A stretch of DNA of 64,000 bases from positions 8,406 to 72,405 of the forward strand of contig SZPI01000024.1 of NCBI GenBank assembly GCA_030263635.1. Reading direction: 5' to 3'. The position numbers were made by a program, and so were the translations under genes. This DNA is from Flexicrinis sp001567485 (GTDB taxonomy: Bacteria > Chloroflexota > Anaerolineae > Aggregatilineales > Phototrophicaceae). Each line of letters begins with the position of its first letter. The stretch's first letter is position 1. Below, in pieces: positions 16,855-26,084 of this stretch. The notes beneath the pieces were generated by a model, which saw nothing but the letters and a program-made list of their open reading frames with translations, made no database searches and was not told the DNA's origin.

Positions 16855-17757
16855 CTATGCCCTACCTAGCAAAACTTTCATGGCGCGCCGAACCCGTCTG
16901 TAGACTCCTTCGACGGGCTTAGCGCTCGACGGTTGACTCGGATCCGGCTTACTGTTGGCCCTGTTGATCTCGCGCTCGCGCTGCGCCAACAGATCCAGCA
17001 GATCGCCCGGCATCGGCTCGCTGCGCGCCGCGTCCAACCCCTCGAAAGCGGTCGACAGCAGGTTGACCGCCCGATAGCGAATCACGACCTCTTGACGCCG
17101 GTACGCATCATCGGCGGCCTTCGTGAAGGGATGCCACGGGTGATAGAGCTTGATCTGCGGATGCCACATGATCGGCAGGCCGTAGTTCTTAAAGCGCGTG
17201 TTGACGTCCTGACCGTTGGCGTGAAACCCGGTTCCAAACACCGGATGCTGCTCGTATCCGTTAATGGCGACCAGCCAGCGCTTCCGGACAGTCAGGCATG
17301 CGCCGAAGTTCGACGGGCTGGTCATCACGCACACATCGCGCAGATGCTCCAGAGTCACCGGGATCTGGCGCTGAGCCTCAGGCTCTTCGTAGCGGAACAA
17401 GTACATCACGAGCCGTTCGTCGGTCTGGTGCATCTCCCAGACGGTTTGCAGCATGTCCGGCTCAACGACGAGGTCGGCATCCGGGATGAGGATCAGTTCG
17501 CCCCGGCTTGCCGCGATCCCGGCGTTGAAGCAGTAGGACGAGTGATACTCCCCGCTGCGATTCAGCGTGATCACACGCGCGTTCGGGAACTTGGCGATCT
17601 CCGCGGCGAGCGCCGGATTCACCGTGTCATAGTATTCGACCCAGATCAGTTCGTAGTCCGACGGCGGGATCGTCTGGCTGCAGAAGAAGCGGATGGCGTG
17701 ATAGCTCTCGCGAAAACTACCATCGACCATCACGATGCTCAATCGCGGGTTCGTCAT
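16855..17757 (-). CDS. Family 2 glycosyltransferase
   Basis: This is a 300-residue GT-A enzyme. RLSIVMVDGSFRESYH replaces the usual PxYN opening, then LIWVEYYD, the Gly/Arg-rich nucleotide region, and ELILIPDADLVVEPDM, whose PDAD is the metal-binding DxD. A further landmark is GFHANGQDVNTRFKNYG. The C-terminal 35 residues are basic and Ser/Pro-rich. It sits between the FkbM methyltransferase (12 bases upstream) and sulfotransferase paralog B. Confidence 0.85.
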   Translation of the reverse strand: MTNPRLSIVMVDGSFRESYHAIRFFCSQTIPPSDYELIWVEYYDTVNPALAAEIAKFPNARVITLNRSGEYHSSYCFNAGIAASRGELILIPDADLVVEPDMLQTVWEMHQTDERLVMYLFRYEEPEAQRQIPVTLEHLRDVCVMTSPSNFGACLTVRKRWLVAINGYEQHPVFGTGFHANGQDVNTRFKNYGLPIMWHPQIKLYHPWHPFTKAADDAYRRQEVVIRYRAVNLLSTAFEGLDAARSEPMPGDLLDLLAQREREINRANSKPDPSQPSSAKPVEGVYRRVRRAMKVLLGRA

Positions 17758-17769
17758 CGTGGACAGCCC

Positions 17770-18591
17770 TCACTTCCCGAACAAGCGATGGATGAGGCGT
17801 CTCAGCCGGGATTTGCGTACCGGCTTGACCTCGGCCGGGACGTTCACTTGGTAGCCGGTGACGTGCTGCTGCGGCGTAAGCTCGGCGCCGAACGGGTGCG
17901 GCGTCGGCTCGATCCAGCACTTGACGGAGATCGACTGCATCCGTTCTACATCCCGTGGATCGCGCACATACAGCGAGTTGACCGCCAGACGCCGCGCCAG
18001 CGAATAGCCGAAGCCCGACAGATACCCGGACATCGCCTCCCACGCCGCGGGGGTGTTCGTCTCGATCAGCAGCACACGCGGGCGCCACGCGTTCAAGTCG
18101 AGGCCGCGCAGCACGTCCAATTCCGTGCCTTCGACGTCGACCGAGAGGAAGTCGATCGGGATCGGTTTGCCGCCCGGCACGTTCTCGCTGAGGATGCGGT
18201 CAAGGGTCATCGCGGGCACGTCGACGGTGTCGAACCCGTCGAACGTCAGGCCGCGTTTTTCGTAGCGCCGGTTGACATCGTCCTCGCGCTCGCCTTGCAG
18301 CCCGGAGAGATACCCGAGTTTCTCCATGTACAGCGTCGCGTGCTGCGTAGTGGGATCCGGCACGCATGCCGCGTTCACACAAATCGCCGTGCGGAGTTCG
18401 CGCAGTATCTTGAAGGACACCGGATGCGGCTCAACGCAGATGCCGTGCCAGCCCATCTGCTCGAACGCGTATGTATTGCTCACATAGCGCCCGTCGAACG
18501 CACCGACGTCCACGTAAAAGCCGTTCGCGCGCTCTCCAAAGAACGTCCAGAGCAGGCAGTCCTCACCGTGTTGACTGTAATAGCGCGGCAT
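17770..18591 (-). CDS. FkbM family SAM-dependent methyltransferase
   Basis: This is a 273-residue protein starting MPRYYSQHGEDCLLW at the ATG at 18591, 5 bases after the upstream stop. SAM-binding motif I is FYVDVGAFDGRYVSNTYAFE, followed by GICVEPHPVSF. The FkbM signature is IDFLSVDVEGTELDVLRG and VLLIETN. Family members O-methylate sugars or polyketides. Here it probably O-methylates a residue of the exported glycan, perhaps as a chain-end cap recognised by the Wzt C-terminal domain; that coupling is known for other ABC-exported glycans and is only inferred here. Confidence 0.9.
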   Translation of the reverse strand: MPRYYSQHGEDCLLWTFFGERANGFYVDVGAFDGRYVSNTYAFEQMGWHGICVEPHPVSFKILRELRTAICVNAACVPDPTTQHATLYMEKLGYLSGLQGEREDDVNRRYEKRGLTFDGFDTVDVPAMTLDRILSENVPGGKPIPIDFLSVDVEGTELDVLRGLDLNAWRPRVLLIETNTPAAWEAMSGYLSGFGYSLARRLAVNSLYVRDPRDVERMQSISVKCWIEPTPHPFGAELTPQQHVTGYQVNVPAEVKPVRKSRLRRLIHRLFGK

Positions 18592-18596
18592 CAGAA

Positions 18597-19337
18597 TCAC
18601 GTACCCGAAACGCTCTCGTTCGACAGGGCGTAACCGTGGCTCGTCAGCCAATCGCCGTAGCGCGTTTCGATCAGATCGACCTGCGCCTGCGAGAGATAGT
18701 CCCGCCACTGGCCTACTTGGCCCTGCGTCTTGCTGATGTGGTTGTCATGCAGCAGGCTGTGGGGGTCGAACGTGATCTTGCTGCTCAGGCTCTTAGGGTC
18801 TTTGAACTGGTCGGTGCGCGCCTTTTGCAGCTCGACGTTGTACTCACCGGCGATTGCCCCGGCCTCGTCGTGAGACACGGGTATGCCCAGATGCGCCGCA
18901 ATTCGGCCGACCTCGGCGGCGATGTCCTGACTCATCTCCTCATACCGGGAAACCAGCATATCGGGCAGTGCAGTCCATTTCGCGTCGTTCTCGACCAGCT
19001 CGTGCAGGATGTCACGCTGCCACAGGCGCTCGAAGGGGGCGTCCTGTTTGTGCATGAACGATACGAACACGTCGCGCACATCGCGGTAGACGTAGATCCC
19101 TTTGGCTTGTCCGGCCCTGAACTGGGCGGCGATCTCCTCGGAATAGTTGTGGTTCTTATAGACCTTCCACGCTCGCGTCCCGGCCGTGAGCGCCACCGCA
19201 TCCGCGAACTTCTCCGTCCAGCCCACGCGCGCGCCGAGGCCCGCGCCTTCCACAAGATGAGCGGCCAGCTGATACTGAAGCGTCGAGCCAGACCGCTTCA
19301 TGCCACAGCAGACGATCCACAATGCGTCTCTGTTCAC
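18597..19337 (-). CDS. Sulfotransferase family protein
   Basis: This is a 246-residue protein with the P-loop near the N-terminus (WIVCCGMKRSGSTLQYQ) and 3'-phosphate motif IYVYRDVRDVFVSFMHK. I chose the GTG at 19337 because it overlaps the upstream sulfotransferase stop by four bases (GTGA) and places the P-loop at about residue 8. A longer reading would run inside the neighbour. The domain resembles Sulfotransfer_1. It is the second of five in the cluster in transcription order. Confidence 0.8.
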   Translation of the reverse strand: MNRDALWIVCCGMKRSGSTLQYQLAAHLVEGAGLGARVGWTEKFADAVALTAGTRAWKVYKNHNYSEEIAAQFRAGQAKGIYVYRDVRDVFVSFMHKQDAPFERLWQRDILHELVENDAKWTALPDMLVSRYEEMSQDIAAEVGRIAAHLGIPVSHDEAGAIAGEYNVELQKARTDQFKDPKSLSSKITFDPHSLLHDNHISKTQGQVGQWRDYLSQAQVDLIETRYGDWLTSHGYALSNESVSGT

Positions 19338-20101
19338 TGGCTCACGCTTTCCAGAAAGCCCCAGCGGCGGGTGCGCTTTTCGTTGAAGAACGTGTCGAGA
19401 AAGGCCGCGTCCTCCGGCGAGAGTTCGTTTCGCCACTGGTCATTCTTGCTGGAATCGAGACGTTTGCGCTCGGTGGCGTCCAACAGCACCTGCTCCGGCA
19501 GCCCCGCGAACGCCGCGACGTCGCGCGTCACCGCTTGGGCGTGCTGCATCCATGTCTCGTAGCGAAATGCCATATATGACCCGGCATCCAGTGCTTGAAG
19601 CTGCGCCGATAGCAGTGTGAGATGTTCCTCGCAAACCACGGCCATGTTATGCAGGTTCGGCGCGAATCCCCTGCGGAACGACGAGTATGTCGCCGCGCGT
19701 GGATCGCGGTAAATGACCAGGATCCGCGAGTTCGGGAATAGATCGACGATGTCCTGCATATCGGGGCGGTAGCGGTCTCCACGGTAGAACGGTGAAGACC
19801 GTTTGATGACAAGGTGCGTCGTAGCCGCGTGCTGCTCGTACTGCAAAAGCTCTTGAACCAACCGGGGCAGCGCCTGCCGCGCCTGCGCGTACAGGCTGAC
19901 ATCGCCGTGCCGATCCCACAGATCGCGCGTCGTCCAGTTAATGCGTTTTGCCAGCCTGAATGCTGGATCTTTCTCGCGCGAGAGCGTACGGTGCTTCCCG
20001 GCGACCGTTACGACCTGAGGCGCTGCGGCCAAAATTTGGGCGAGCAGCGTCGTTCCCGATCCACTCGCGCCTGAGACGTACAGCAAACGGAAGTCTCTCA
20101 T
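19334..20101 (-). CDS. Sulfotransferase family protein
   Basis: This is a 255-residue protein with P-loop LLYVSGASGSGTTLLAQIL (about residues 6-24) and 3'-phosphate motif LVIYRDPRAATYSSFRRG. The tail has LSPEDAAFLDTFF. The start overlaps the end of the Wzt gene by four bases (ATGA), which ties sulfation directly to export in one transcript. Confidence 0.8.
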   Translation of the reverse strand: MRDFRLLYVSGASGSGTTLLAQILAAAPQVVTVAGKHRTLSREKDPAFRLAKRINWTTRDLWDRHGDVSLYAQARQALPRLVQELLQYEQHAATTHLVIKRSSPFYRGDRYRPDMQDIVDLFPNSRILVIYRDPRAATYSSFRRGFAPNLHNMAVVCEEHLTLLSAQLQALDAGSYMAFRYETWMQHAQAVTRDVAAFAGLPEQVLLDATERKRLDSSKNDQWRNELSPEDAAFLDTFFNEKRTRRWGFLESVSQ

Positions 20102-21399
20102 GAGATCGCTTCACTCTCAGCGACGGTGTGCCACTCCAATACCGGCGCGATCAGGCCGGGCCGCTGTTTTATCATGTAATCGCGATTCGGGATATCGTAC
20201 ACGATGCTCACGGTCAGCCCGCGCGTGTTGTTGACGATCCATCCGCCCCGATGGATAGCGACCAGCGGATCGACATAGTACGTCCCGTTGTTGAGTAAGC
20301 GCGGAGAGATGACCCCGCGGAGCTTGTAGGTACGGCGGGCGCTGTCGTACTCGAGGGTTTCTGCGATGTCGTTGTGAAACGACCGGAACAGGCTGTTCTC
20401 GTCCGTCGATTTCAGCTCAAACCCAACCCGCAGAAAATCAATGGGGGCGGAAAGCTCAAACTCCATCTCGACGATCACCGGCATGCTGCTCAAGTACGTT
20501 GACCGGATATTGCCATCGCTGTCGAACGTCCGCATCGCGATGAGTTTGAACGGATAAGGCGAGTCGGCCGGCGTGTTCGTGAAGTGTTTCTCGCCCTCGC
20601 TCGTCCCGCCTGAGGCCGTGTTCTCAAGCAGATACGCGGACGTTACCTGCGTGGGGTCGCCGCTGGTCATGATCTTGCCTTTGTTGAGCCAAATCACCCA
20701 GTCGCAGTGGGACAGGATCGCCGACAGGTTGTGCGAGACCATGATGACGGTGCGTCCCTCGCGCGAGACCTGAGACATTTTGCCCAGCCCGCGTTTCTGG
20801 AACTCGGCATCCCCCACCGACAGCACCTCGTCAACCAGCAGCACGTCGGACTGGAAGAACGCCGCGACGGAAAAGCCGAGCCGCACCTTCATGCCGCTTG
20901 AATAACGCTTCACCGGCGTGTCGATGAACGCGCCGACGCCCGAAAACTCGATGATCCGGTCATAGAGCCGGTTGATCTCGCGCGCATCCATGCCCAGCAC
21001 CGCGCCGTTCATGTAGATGTTCTCACGCCCGGTCAGCTCCGGATGAAACCCTGTCCCCACTTCCAGCAGCGAGCCGAGCGTCCCGCGGATTTGCGCTTGG
21101 CCGCTTGTCGGTGTCGTGATCCTGCTCAGCACCTTGAGCAAGGTGCTCTTGCCGGAACCGTTGGAGCCGATCAGGCCGACGATCTGCCCCTTGCCGACCT
21201 CGAACGAAATGTCGTCCAACGCCTTCAGCGGCACTTCCGCGCCGAACGCGGCCTGACCCGCAAGCGCCGAGCGGAGCCGCTTGACCGGCGAGGCGACGTT
21301 GTGCAACATCTGAGCGCGGCGCGAGCGGGCCTCGGCGGTGGCCGCCACGTAATACACCTTCGACAGGTGTTCGACTTCAATCGCGTTTTCCGGTTTCAT
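20098..21399 (-). CDS. wzt: Polysaccharide ABC exporter ATPase with C-terminal glycan-binding domain
   Basis: This 433-residue protein has a TagH/Wzt-type nucleotide-binding domain in residues 1-250: Walker A GLIGSNGSGKST, the LLEVGTGFHPELTGRENIY block of this subfamily, signature YSSGMKVRLGFSVA and Walker B VLLVDEVLSVGD. Residues 290-433 form an added beta-rich domain (VIVEMEFELSAPIDFLRVGF) like Wzt-C, which reads the modified chain end before export. It works with the permease encoded just upstream. Confidence 0.93.
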   Translation of the reverse strand: MKPENAIEVEHLSKVYYVAATAEARSRRAQMLHNVASPVKRLRSALAGQAAFGAEVPLKALDDISFEVGKGQIVGLIGSNGSGKSTLLKVLSRITTPTSGQAQIRGTLGSLLEVGTGFHPELTGRENIYMNGAVLGMDAREINRLYDRIIEFSGVGAFIDTPVKRYSSGMKVRLGFSVAAFFQSDVLLVDEVLSVGDAEFQKRGLGKMSQVSREGRTVIMVSHNLSAILSHCDWVIWLNKGKIMTSGDPTQVTSAYLLENTASGGTSEGEKHFTNTPADSPYPFKLIAMRTFDSDGNIRSTYLSSMPVIVEMEFELSAPIDFLRVGFELKSTDENSLFRSFHNDIAETLEYDSARRTYKLRGVISPRLLNNGTYYVDPLVAIHRGGWIVNNTRGLTVSIVYDIPNRDYMIKQRPGLIAPVLEWHTVAESEAIS

Positions 21400-21401
21400 C
21401 G

Positions 21402-22244
21402 CTAGACCACATCCGCAATCGTCGCTTCAAGGCGGTTAAACAGCAGAAGCCCGGCCCCAAGCAGAACGAACATAACGCAGTACGCCAGCGCGATCAGGGA
21501 GAGCGACGGCGGTTCGCCCGAACCGAGCAGTGCCCAGCGGAAGCCCTCGACCACCACCGCCATCGGGTTGTACTGGTACAGCGTATCCAGCGGCGCGGGA
21601 AGCCGGCTGCTCGCATATACCACCGGCGTGAGGAAGAACAGGAATCGGGTCACCGCCTGAGACACGTACACCGAGTCGCGGAAGCGCGCCTGAAACCCGG
21701 CGAACAGCAGCCCAACGCTCAGCCCCGTGCCCGCCGCGAGGATCGTATACACCGGCAGGACGAGGACGTTGAGGGTGGGCAGGAAGCCGTACATCAACAT
21801 CACCACGAACAGGATAATCATGGCGATGCCGAAGGTCAGCAGTTCCATGAACATCTCGATCAACGGGAAGATGAGCCGGGGAATGTAGATCTTCTGGATG
21901 AGCGTGCTGTTCTTCTGCATGCTCATCGAAACACCCTGCACCACGCCGGCGAACAGCGACCACACGATTAACGCGCTGAAGCTGAACAGTGGATAGGGGA
22001 TTGCGGTATCGTTCTGAGCGTCGAACAGGACGCCGAGAATAAGCGTGTACCCGACCATCGTCATAAACGGTTGGTACACCGCGTAGATCGGCCCGCCGAT
22101 GGTCTGACGGTACGTGACCCGGAAGTTCCGGCTCACGAAATTGAACAGCACGTTGCGGTAGTGCCAGACCTCGCGCAGATCCGGCAGCCTCCAGCCCTTC
22201 GCCGGCCGGATCCATGTGATGTCCGCTGTTGACGGGGCCGCCAT
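21402..22244 (-). CDS. wzm: Polysaccharide ABC exporter permease (ABC-2 type)
   Basis: This is a 280-residue ABC-2 permease with six predicted membrane helices. The N-terminus has the family block RNVLFNFVSRNFRVTYRQT, and FLFFLTPVVYASS with YQYNPMAVVVEGFRWALLG is typical of Wzm/KpsM/TagG. The start is the ATG at 22244 with AGAGGACA as ribosome site. It is the first gene of the minus-strand cluster running to 10945. It would carry the lipid-linked glycan across the membrane. Confidence 0.93.
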   Translation of the reverse strand: MAAPSTADITWIRPAKGWRLPDLREVWHYRNVLFNFVSRNFRVTYRQTIGGPIYAVYQPFMTMVGYTLILGVLFDAQNDTAIPYPLFSFSALIVWSLFAGVVQGVSMSMQKNSTLIQKIYIPRLIFPLIEMFMELLTFGIAMIILFVVMLMYGFLPTLNVLVLPVYTILAAGTGLSVGLLFAGFQARFRDSVYVSQAVTRFLFFLTPVVYASSRLPAPLDTLYQYNPMAVVVEGFRWALLGSGEPPSLSLIALAYCVMFVLLGAGLLLFNRLEATIADVV

Positions 22245-22770
22245 CAAACTTGTCCTCTACAACATTCGCTCTACAGGGTCGTTTGCAAGAGTCCGGGGCG
22301 CTTCACAGCCGCAGTTCACGCGCCGCGATGTGGCGCTCGATCGTTCGTCCAGCTGCCGATTACCGACTCGTGCAGCTCGGGCTGCGTGTATGCGCTGCAA
22401 GAGGCTTTGCCTCCTCCCACCGCTTACGAACATGCACTTTCCGGAGTCCTTCGCCGAAGCCGGATTCACAGACAGGCGCGGGCAAAGGATGCAGGAACAG
22501 GCGTCCCTTTCGGATATCGAATAATTTTCAAAGCCATCACAACCCGCGTCAAGTGGGGTGAAGTTTAGCACAGGTTCATTTTGCGCCTAGACTGAAGTAG
22601 GTTGTCGAAAGTCAGCAAACCCAATCTTCTGCTTCAGCGGGTTCCACGAGCGGTGAAGGCTGGTAGTCACTCATCACTCATCACTTTCAACTTATTACAT
22701 GAGTTGACAGCCGTGTGTCGACCGGCCGGCCGGCGCGTGACAAGCCGGGTTGCCGCACGCCGCGCGGCGC
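22245..22770. other. Intergenic region upstream of the glycan cluster
   Basis: These 526 bases have no convincing gene. On the minus strand a TTGACG (22547-22552) and ATTTTC-complement box (22524-22529) stand 17 bases apart and may be the promoter of the glycan cluster (weak -10). A CACTCATCACTCATCACTTT block at 22669-22688 is a dispersed repeat also found in the elements at 6964 and 38540. Confidence 0.4.
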
Positions 22771-23787
22771 TCAATGAAGCGGTCGCTCCGCCGTCGCCAG
22801 CGCGATATCCACGACGCTTCCCGGCGCGAACTGACTCGCAAGCTGCGCGAGGCCGTTGGCGCGGTCGGTGTTGTCGGGCAGCGTGAGCAGAATCAGATCG
22901 CAGTAGGCGGCGATATCCTCCACGATCCGTTCGCAGCGGTAATAGGCCAGCGCGGACAGATCGACCTGCACCGGGCCGTAGCCTTCGTAGAACAGCGCCG
23001 CCTGCGCGTCCGGCCCCAGCGGATCGCTGCTGCCTAATCCCGCGCCCACGAACATCAGGTCGCGTTCTTTCGGCGCGTATACCAGCGTATCCCAATCCAC
23101 GAGGTACAGCATACCGTCAGGCGTGATCAGGACGTTGCCGACGTGAATATCGCCGTGACAGACGATTTGCGGCGGCGGATACGAGCGCAGATGTCCGGCG
23201 AGATGGCGCGCGTGGCTGATGAGCGATTCGATCTGCCACCGGCGCTCACGCAGCAGGTCGGCCAGCCCATACGTCACCGGATCATCCACAATCCAGCGGT
23301 CGAGCGTGCTTATCAGCGCGGTGACTTTATCCCGCCACGCCGGATCGTAGGTCTCGCGCGCGATGTGCGCCGTCACGACGGCGGGCAAGGGCGTCGTATG
23401 GAACTGCTTGAGCGCGCGCCCGAACGTGACCCAATCGCTCGCGGTCAGCACGCGCGTCCAGCCATCATGGCCGACGATGAACGGAAACACGGCGAGCTGT
23501 CCATCCGCGACCGGCGACGTGAGCGCGCCGTGCTGGTTCGGGATCGGCGCGATAACGTGCGCCACGCCGGCATCGTGCAGCGCCTTGGGGACGGCTGTGG
23601 CCGCTGCGTTGTAGTCGCCGCGCCGCAGCTTGACGAACAGCGAGACGTCGGCGGCCTCTGCGCGATAGACCGCCGTGTTCGCGTCCGCCCCGATCGGCAG
23701 AAAACTGAGCGTGTGCGCGTCTATGCCGAACGCGTCACGCAGGCACGCAAGGATCAGCGCGTCGTCGATATCGGGTTTCTCAAGCAC
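22771..23787 (-). CDS. Aminoglycoside-phosphotransferase-fold kinase
   Basis: This is a 338-residue APH/choline-kinase-fold protein. The N-lobe has FVKLRRGDYN (ATP-binding Lys). The catalytic Brenner motif is intact as CHGDIHVGNVLI, followed by the metal-binding YLVDWDTLVY. It resembles the spectinomycin-phosphotransferase-like branch, but the natural substrate could be any small hydroxyl compound. The GTG start at 23787 lies inside the end of the homocysteine methyltransferase gene (8-base overlap), so the two are probably co-expressed. No resistance role should be assumed. Confidence 0.8.
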   Translation of the reverse strand: MLEKPDIDDALILACLRDAFGIDAHTLSFLPIGADANTAVYRAEAADVSLFVKLRRGDYNAAATAVPKALHDAGVAHVIAPIPNQHGALTSPVADGQLAVFPFIVGHDGWTRVLTASDWVTFGRALKQFHTTPLPAVVTAHIARETYDPAWRDKVTALISTLDRWIVDDPVTYGLADLLRERRWQIESLISHARHLAGHLRSYPPPQIVCHGDIHVGNVLITPDGMLYLVDWDTLVYAPKERDLMFVGAGLGSSDPLGPDAQAALFYEGYGPVQVDLSALAYYRCERIVEDIAAYCDLILLTLPDNTDRANGLAQLASQFAPGSVVDIALATAERPLH

Positions 23788-24721
23788 TTAGGATCCCCTC
23801 TACAACCGCCCGGATATGCGCGGGCGTCGTGCGGCAGCACCCGCCGATCACGCGCGCGCCGGCGTCGAACCAGCTTCGGGCCTCCACCGCGTAGGCATCG
23901 CAGGCGCGTTCGCCGTGCCACGTCTTGGTGACCGGATCGTACGCTTCGCCGCTGTTGGGATACACCGCGATCGGCGTATTTGTCGCGGCGCGCGCGGCGT
24001 GGATGAGCGCCGGGATGAAGCGTGGGGCCGTGCAGTTGACGCCGACCGCCGCCACCTGCGGATGCGTGCCGGTCAGCACCGCCGCCTCCGAGAACGACTC
24101 GCCGCTGCTCAGATGCGCCCCGTCCTTGCACGAGAAGCTGATCCACGCCCATGTGACCGGATGATCGTCCAGCAGGCGCAGTAGGGCACGGGCTTCACTC
24201 AGGCATGGGATCGTCTCGCACGCCAGCAGGTCAGCCCCGGACGCTGCCAAAACGCCGAACCGCGCGCGGTGGAACGCGACAAGTCCGTCTTCGTCCAGCG
24301 CATAGTCGCCGCGATATTCGCTGCCGTCCGCCAAGTACGCGCCGTATGGCCCGACCGACGCGGCCACCAACGGACGCACGCGCTTGACCCGATTGGCCGG
24401 ATCAGCCCAAAACGCCTCACGCGCTTCGGCCGCCAGAGTCACAGATTTCCGCATCAGATCGGCCGCCTGCGATTCGGTGAACCCGCGCCGCGCGAAACCC
24501 TCGAACGTCGCCTGATAGCTGGCGGTCGTGGCGACATCAGCGCCGGCGGCGAAGTAATCGGCGTGCACCTGCCGGATCAGGTCGGGCTGTTCGATCAACA
24601 CACGCGCCGACCACAGCGGATCACGCAGGTCGCATCCGCGTGCTTCGAGTTCAGTCGCCAGCGCGCCATCCAGCACAGCGATGAGTTGACGGTCGAGGAT
24701 TTCGCGTAATGGATTACGCAT
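23780..24721 (-). CDS. mmuM: Homocysteine S-methyltransferase
   Basis: This is a 313-residue TIM-barrel methyltransferase of the MmuM/Pfam S-methyl_trans family. It opens AVLDGALATELEARGCDL. The zinc cysteines are in VGVNCTAP and in GGCCRTTPAHIRAV near the C-terminus. It makes methionine from homocysteine using S-methylmethionine or a related donor. At this length it lacks the B12-binding modules of MetH, so it is not B12-dependent. The donor in this organism is unknown. Confidence 0.88.
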   Translation of the reverse strand: MRNPLREILDRQLIAVLDGALATELEARGCDLRDPLWSARVLIEQPDLIRQVHADYFAAGADVATTASYQATFEGFARRGFTESQAADLMRKSVTLAAEAREAFWADPANRVKRVRPLVAASVGPYGAYLADGSEYRGDYALDEDGLVAFHRARFGVLAASGADLLACETIPCLSEARALLRLLDDHPVTWAWISFSCKDGAHLSSGESFSEAAVLTGTHPQVAAVGVNCTAPRFIPALIHAARAATNTPIAVYPNSGEAYDPVTKTWHGERACDAYAVEARSWFDAGARVIGGCCRTTPAHIRAVVEGILSA

Positions 24722-24905
24722 GGGAGTCCCTCACTTCCCCGGCCTGTTTCGCCCGCCGTAGGCGTGGGGAAAAACGCCGGCCGAATACCATATTCTACCG
24801 CGTCTGTGCCCCTCTCTATAACGGCCCTCTCTCAGAGGCGCATTTCAGGTCACGAGCTGCGCCGTACGGCTTCAGCCCGCGGCGTGACAAGATGAGCGCG
24901 CGCCC

Positions 24906-25259
24906 TCACGCCGTATCGCCGCCCTGATACGTCGACTGGACAAAGCGCAGGCCGGCGAGGATTTGCCCGGTGCGCTGCGCCGACAACCGGCCGATATGCG
25001 CGCCCAAGTCCACCTTGCGCAGCGTCGTCACTTTGGCGACCTCTACGACGCTCTGGCGCGGCAGGTTGGCCTCGCCGGCGTCGAGCAGCACGTTCCCCGG
25101 CAGCGACACGCGGTGCAGGTTGGTCGTGAGCGCGCAGGCGACAACCGTCTCGATGCGGCTGTGGTTGAACACGTCATCCTGCACGATGACGTAGGGATGC
25201 GGCACGCCGCCCAGCGCATCGCGCAGCACCCAATACACGTCACCGCGAAAAATCGGCAT
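24906..25259 (-). CDS. PemK/MazF-family toxin-like protein
   Basis: This is a 117-residue protein with the MazF/PemK fold pattern: FRGDVYWVLRDALGGVPHPYVIVQDDVFN, TVVACALTTNLHR, NVLLDAGEANLPRQSVVEVAKVTTLRK. MazF proteins are sequence-specific mRNA endonucleases usually paired with an antitoxin encoded just upstream. Here the SDR stop is only 15 bases upstream and no small antitoxin gene is visible on either side. It may be a solitary MazF-like protein or work with a partner elsewhere. Confidence 0.8.
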   Translation of the reverse strand: MPIFRGDVYWVLRDALGGVPHPYVIVQDDVFNHSRIETVVACALTTNLHRVSLPGNVLLDAGEANLPRQSVVEVAKVTTLRKVDLGAHIGRLSAQRTGQILAGLRFVQSTYQGGDTA

Positions 25260-25274
25260 GACTTGATTCGCGGC

Positions 25275-26084
25275 CTATTTCGGCAGGAGCGATTTCATCT
25301 GGTTGTACATGAACCGTGTCGCGCGGCGCGGATTGAGCCGGTACAGCAGGTTCATCATGTTCGCGTCACGCCCGACATACACTTGGAACTTATCCCGTTC
25401 CATGCCGTTCACGATGACCTCAGCGGCGCGCTCGGCCGACGTCATCGGGAAGCTGCGGCCGCCGCCGTCACCCGAAGCCGCGCCTATAGACACGCCGGAA
25501 TTGCTGGTGATGTTGGTCGCAATCGCACCGGGAAACACGACCGTCACCCTGACCGGGGTGTCGATCAGCTCCGCGTACAACCCTTCGGTCATCAGCTTGA
25601 CGGCGGCCTTCGACGCACCGTACATCGTCTGTCCCGGCACGGGGAAGAACCCGCCCATGCTCGACACGTTGACGATGTGCGCGGCGGGACGCTTCAGCAG
25701 GTGCGGCAGGAACGCCTTCGCCATGTAGACCACGCTGTACAGATTGATGTTGATGATGCGCTCGATGTCCGAATACGCCAGATCGTTAAGCCGCACGAAG
25801 GGTTGGATGATGCCGGCGTTGTTGATGACGCCGTCCACTGCGCCGTGCGCGTCGATCACCTGCTGGGGCAGCGCATCGACCGCCGCACGGTCGCTCACAT
25901 CGAACACATGCGTGCTGATCTTATCCCGATCCGGGCCGGCCAATGTGGCGGTCTCGTCCACGGTATTCGCGTGGATGTCTGTCGCGGCGACCCGCGCGCC
26001 CCGCTTGACCAGCAGGTGCGTCAGCGCGCGTCCGATCCCGCTGCCGGCCCCCGTTACAACGATGACCTTACCCTGAACCTCCAT
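25275..26084 (-). CDS. Short-chain dehydrogenase/reductase
   Basis: This is a 269-residue classical SDR. The cofactor loop is VTGAGSGIGRALTH, NNAG is present as VINNAGIIQ, and the catalytic triad is Ser in NVSSMGG with Tyr and Lys in MYGASKAAVK. An Ala-Thr-Asp at the end of beta-2 (ARVAATDIHAN) suggests NAD(H) over NADP(H). The C-terminus is long and basic (LYRLNPRRATRFMYNQMK), as in membrane-associated SDRs that act on lipids. Substrate unknown. Confidence 0.88.
   Translation of the reverse strand: MEVQGKVIVVTGAGSGIGRALTHLLVKRGARVAATDIHANTVDETATLAGPDRDKISTHVFDVSDRAAVDALPQQVIDAHGAVDGVINNAGIIQPFVRLNDLAYSDIERIININLYSVVYMAKAFLPHLLKRPAAHIVNVSSMGGFFPVPGQTMYGASKAAVKLMTEGLYAELIDTPVRVTVVFPGAIATNITSNSGVSIGAASGDGGGRSFPMTSAERAAEVIVNGMERDKFQVYVGRDANMMNLLYRLNPRRATRFMYNQMKSLLPK

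Noticed and set aside
16933..18633. A 566-codon plus-strand frame opposite the GT2 and FkbM genes
   Set aside because: It spans two minus-strand genes with clear motifs and has no recognisable domain of its own.
24722..24905. Search for a MazE-type antitoxin near the MazF-like gene
   Set aside because: Neither this gap nor the 15 bases on the other side encodes a small protein with a ribosome site in the right orientation.
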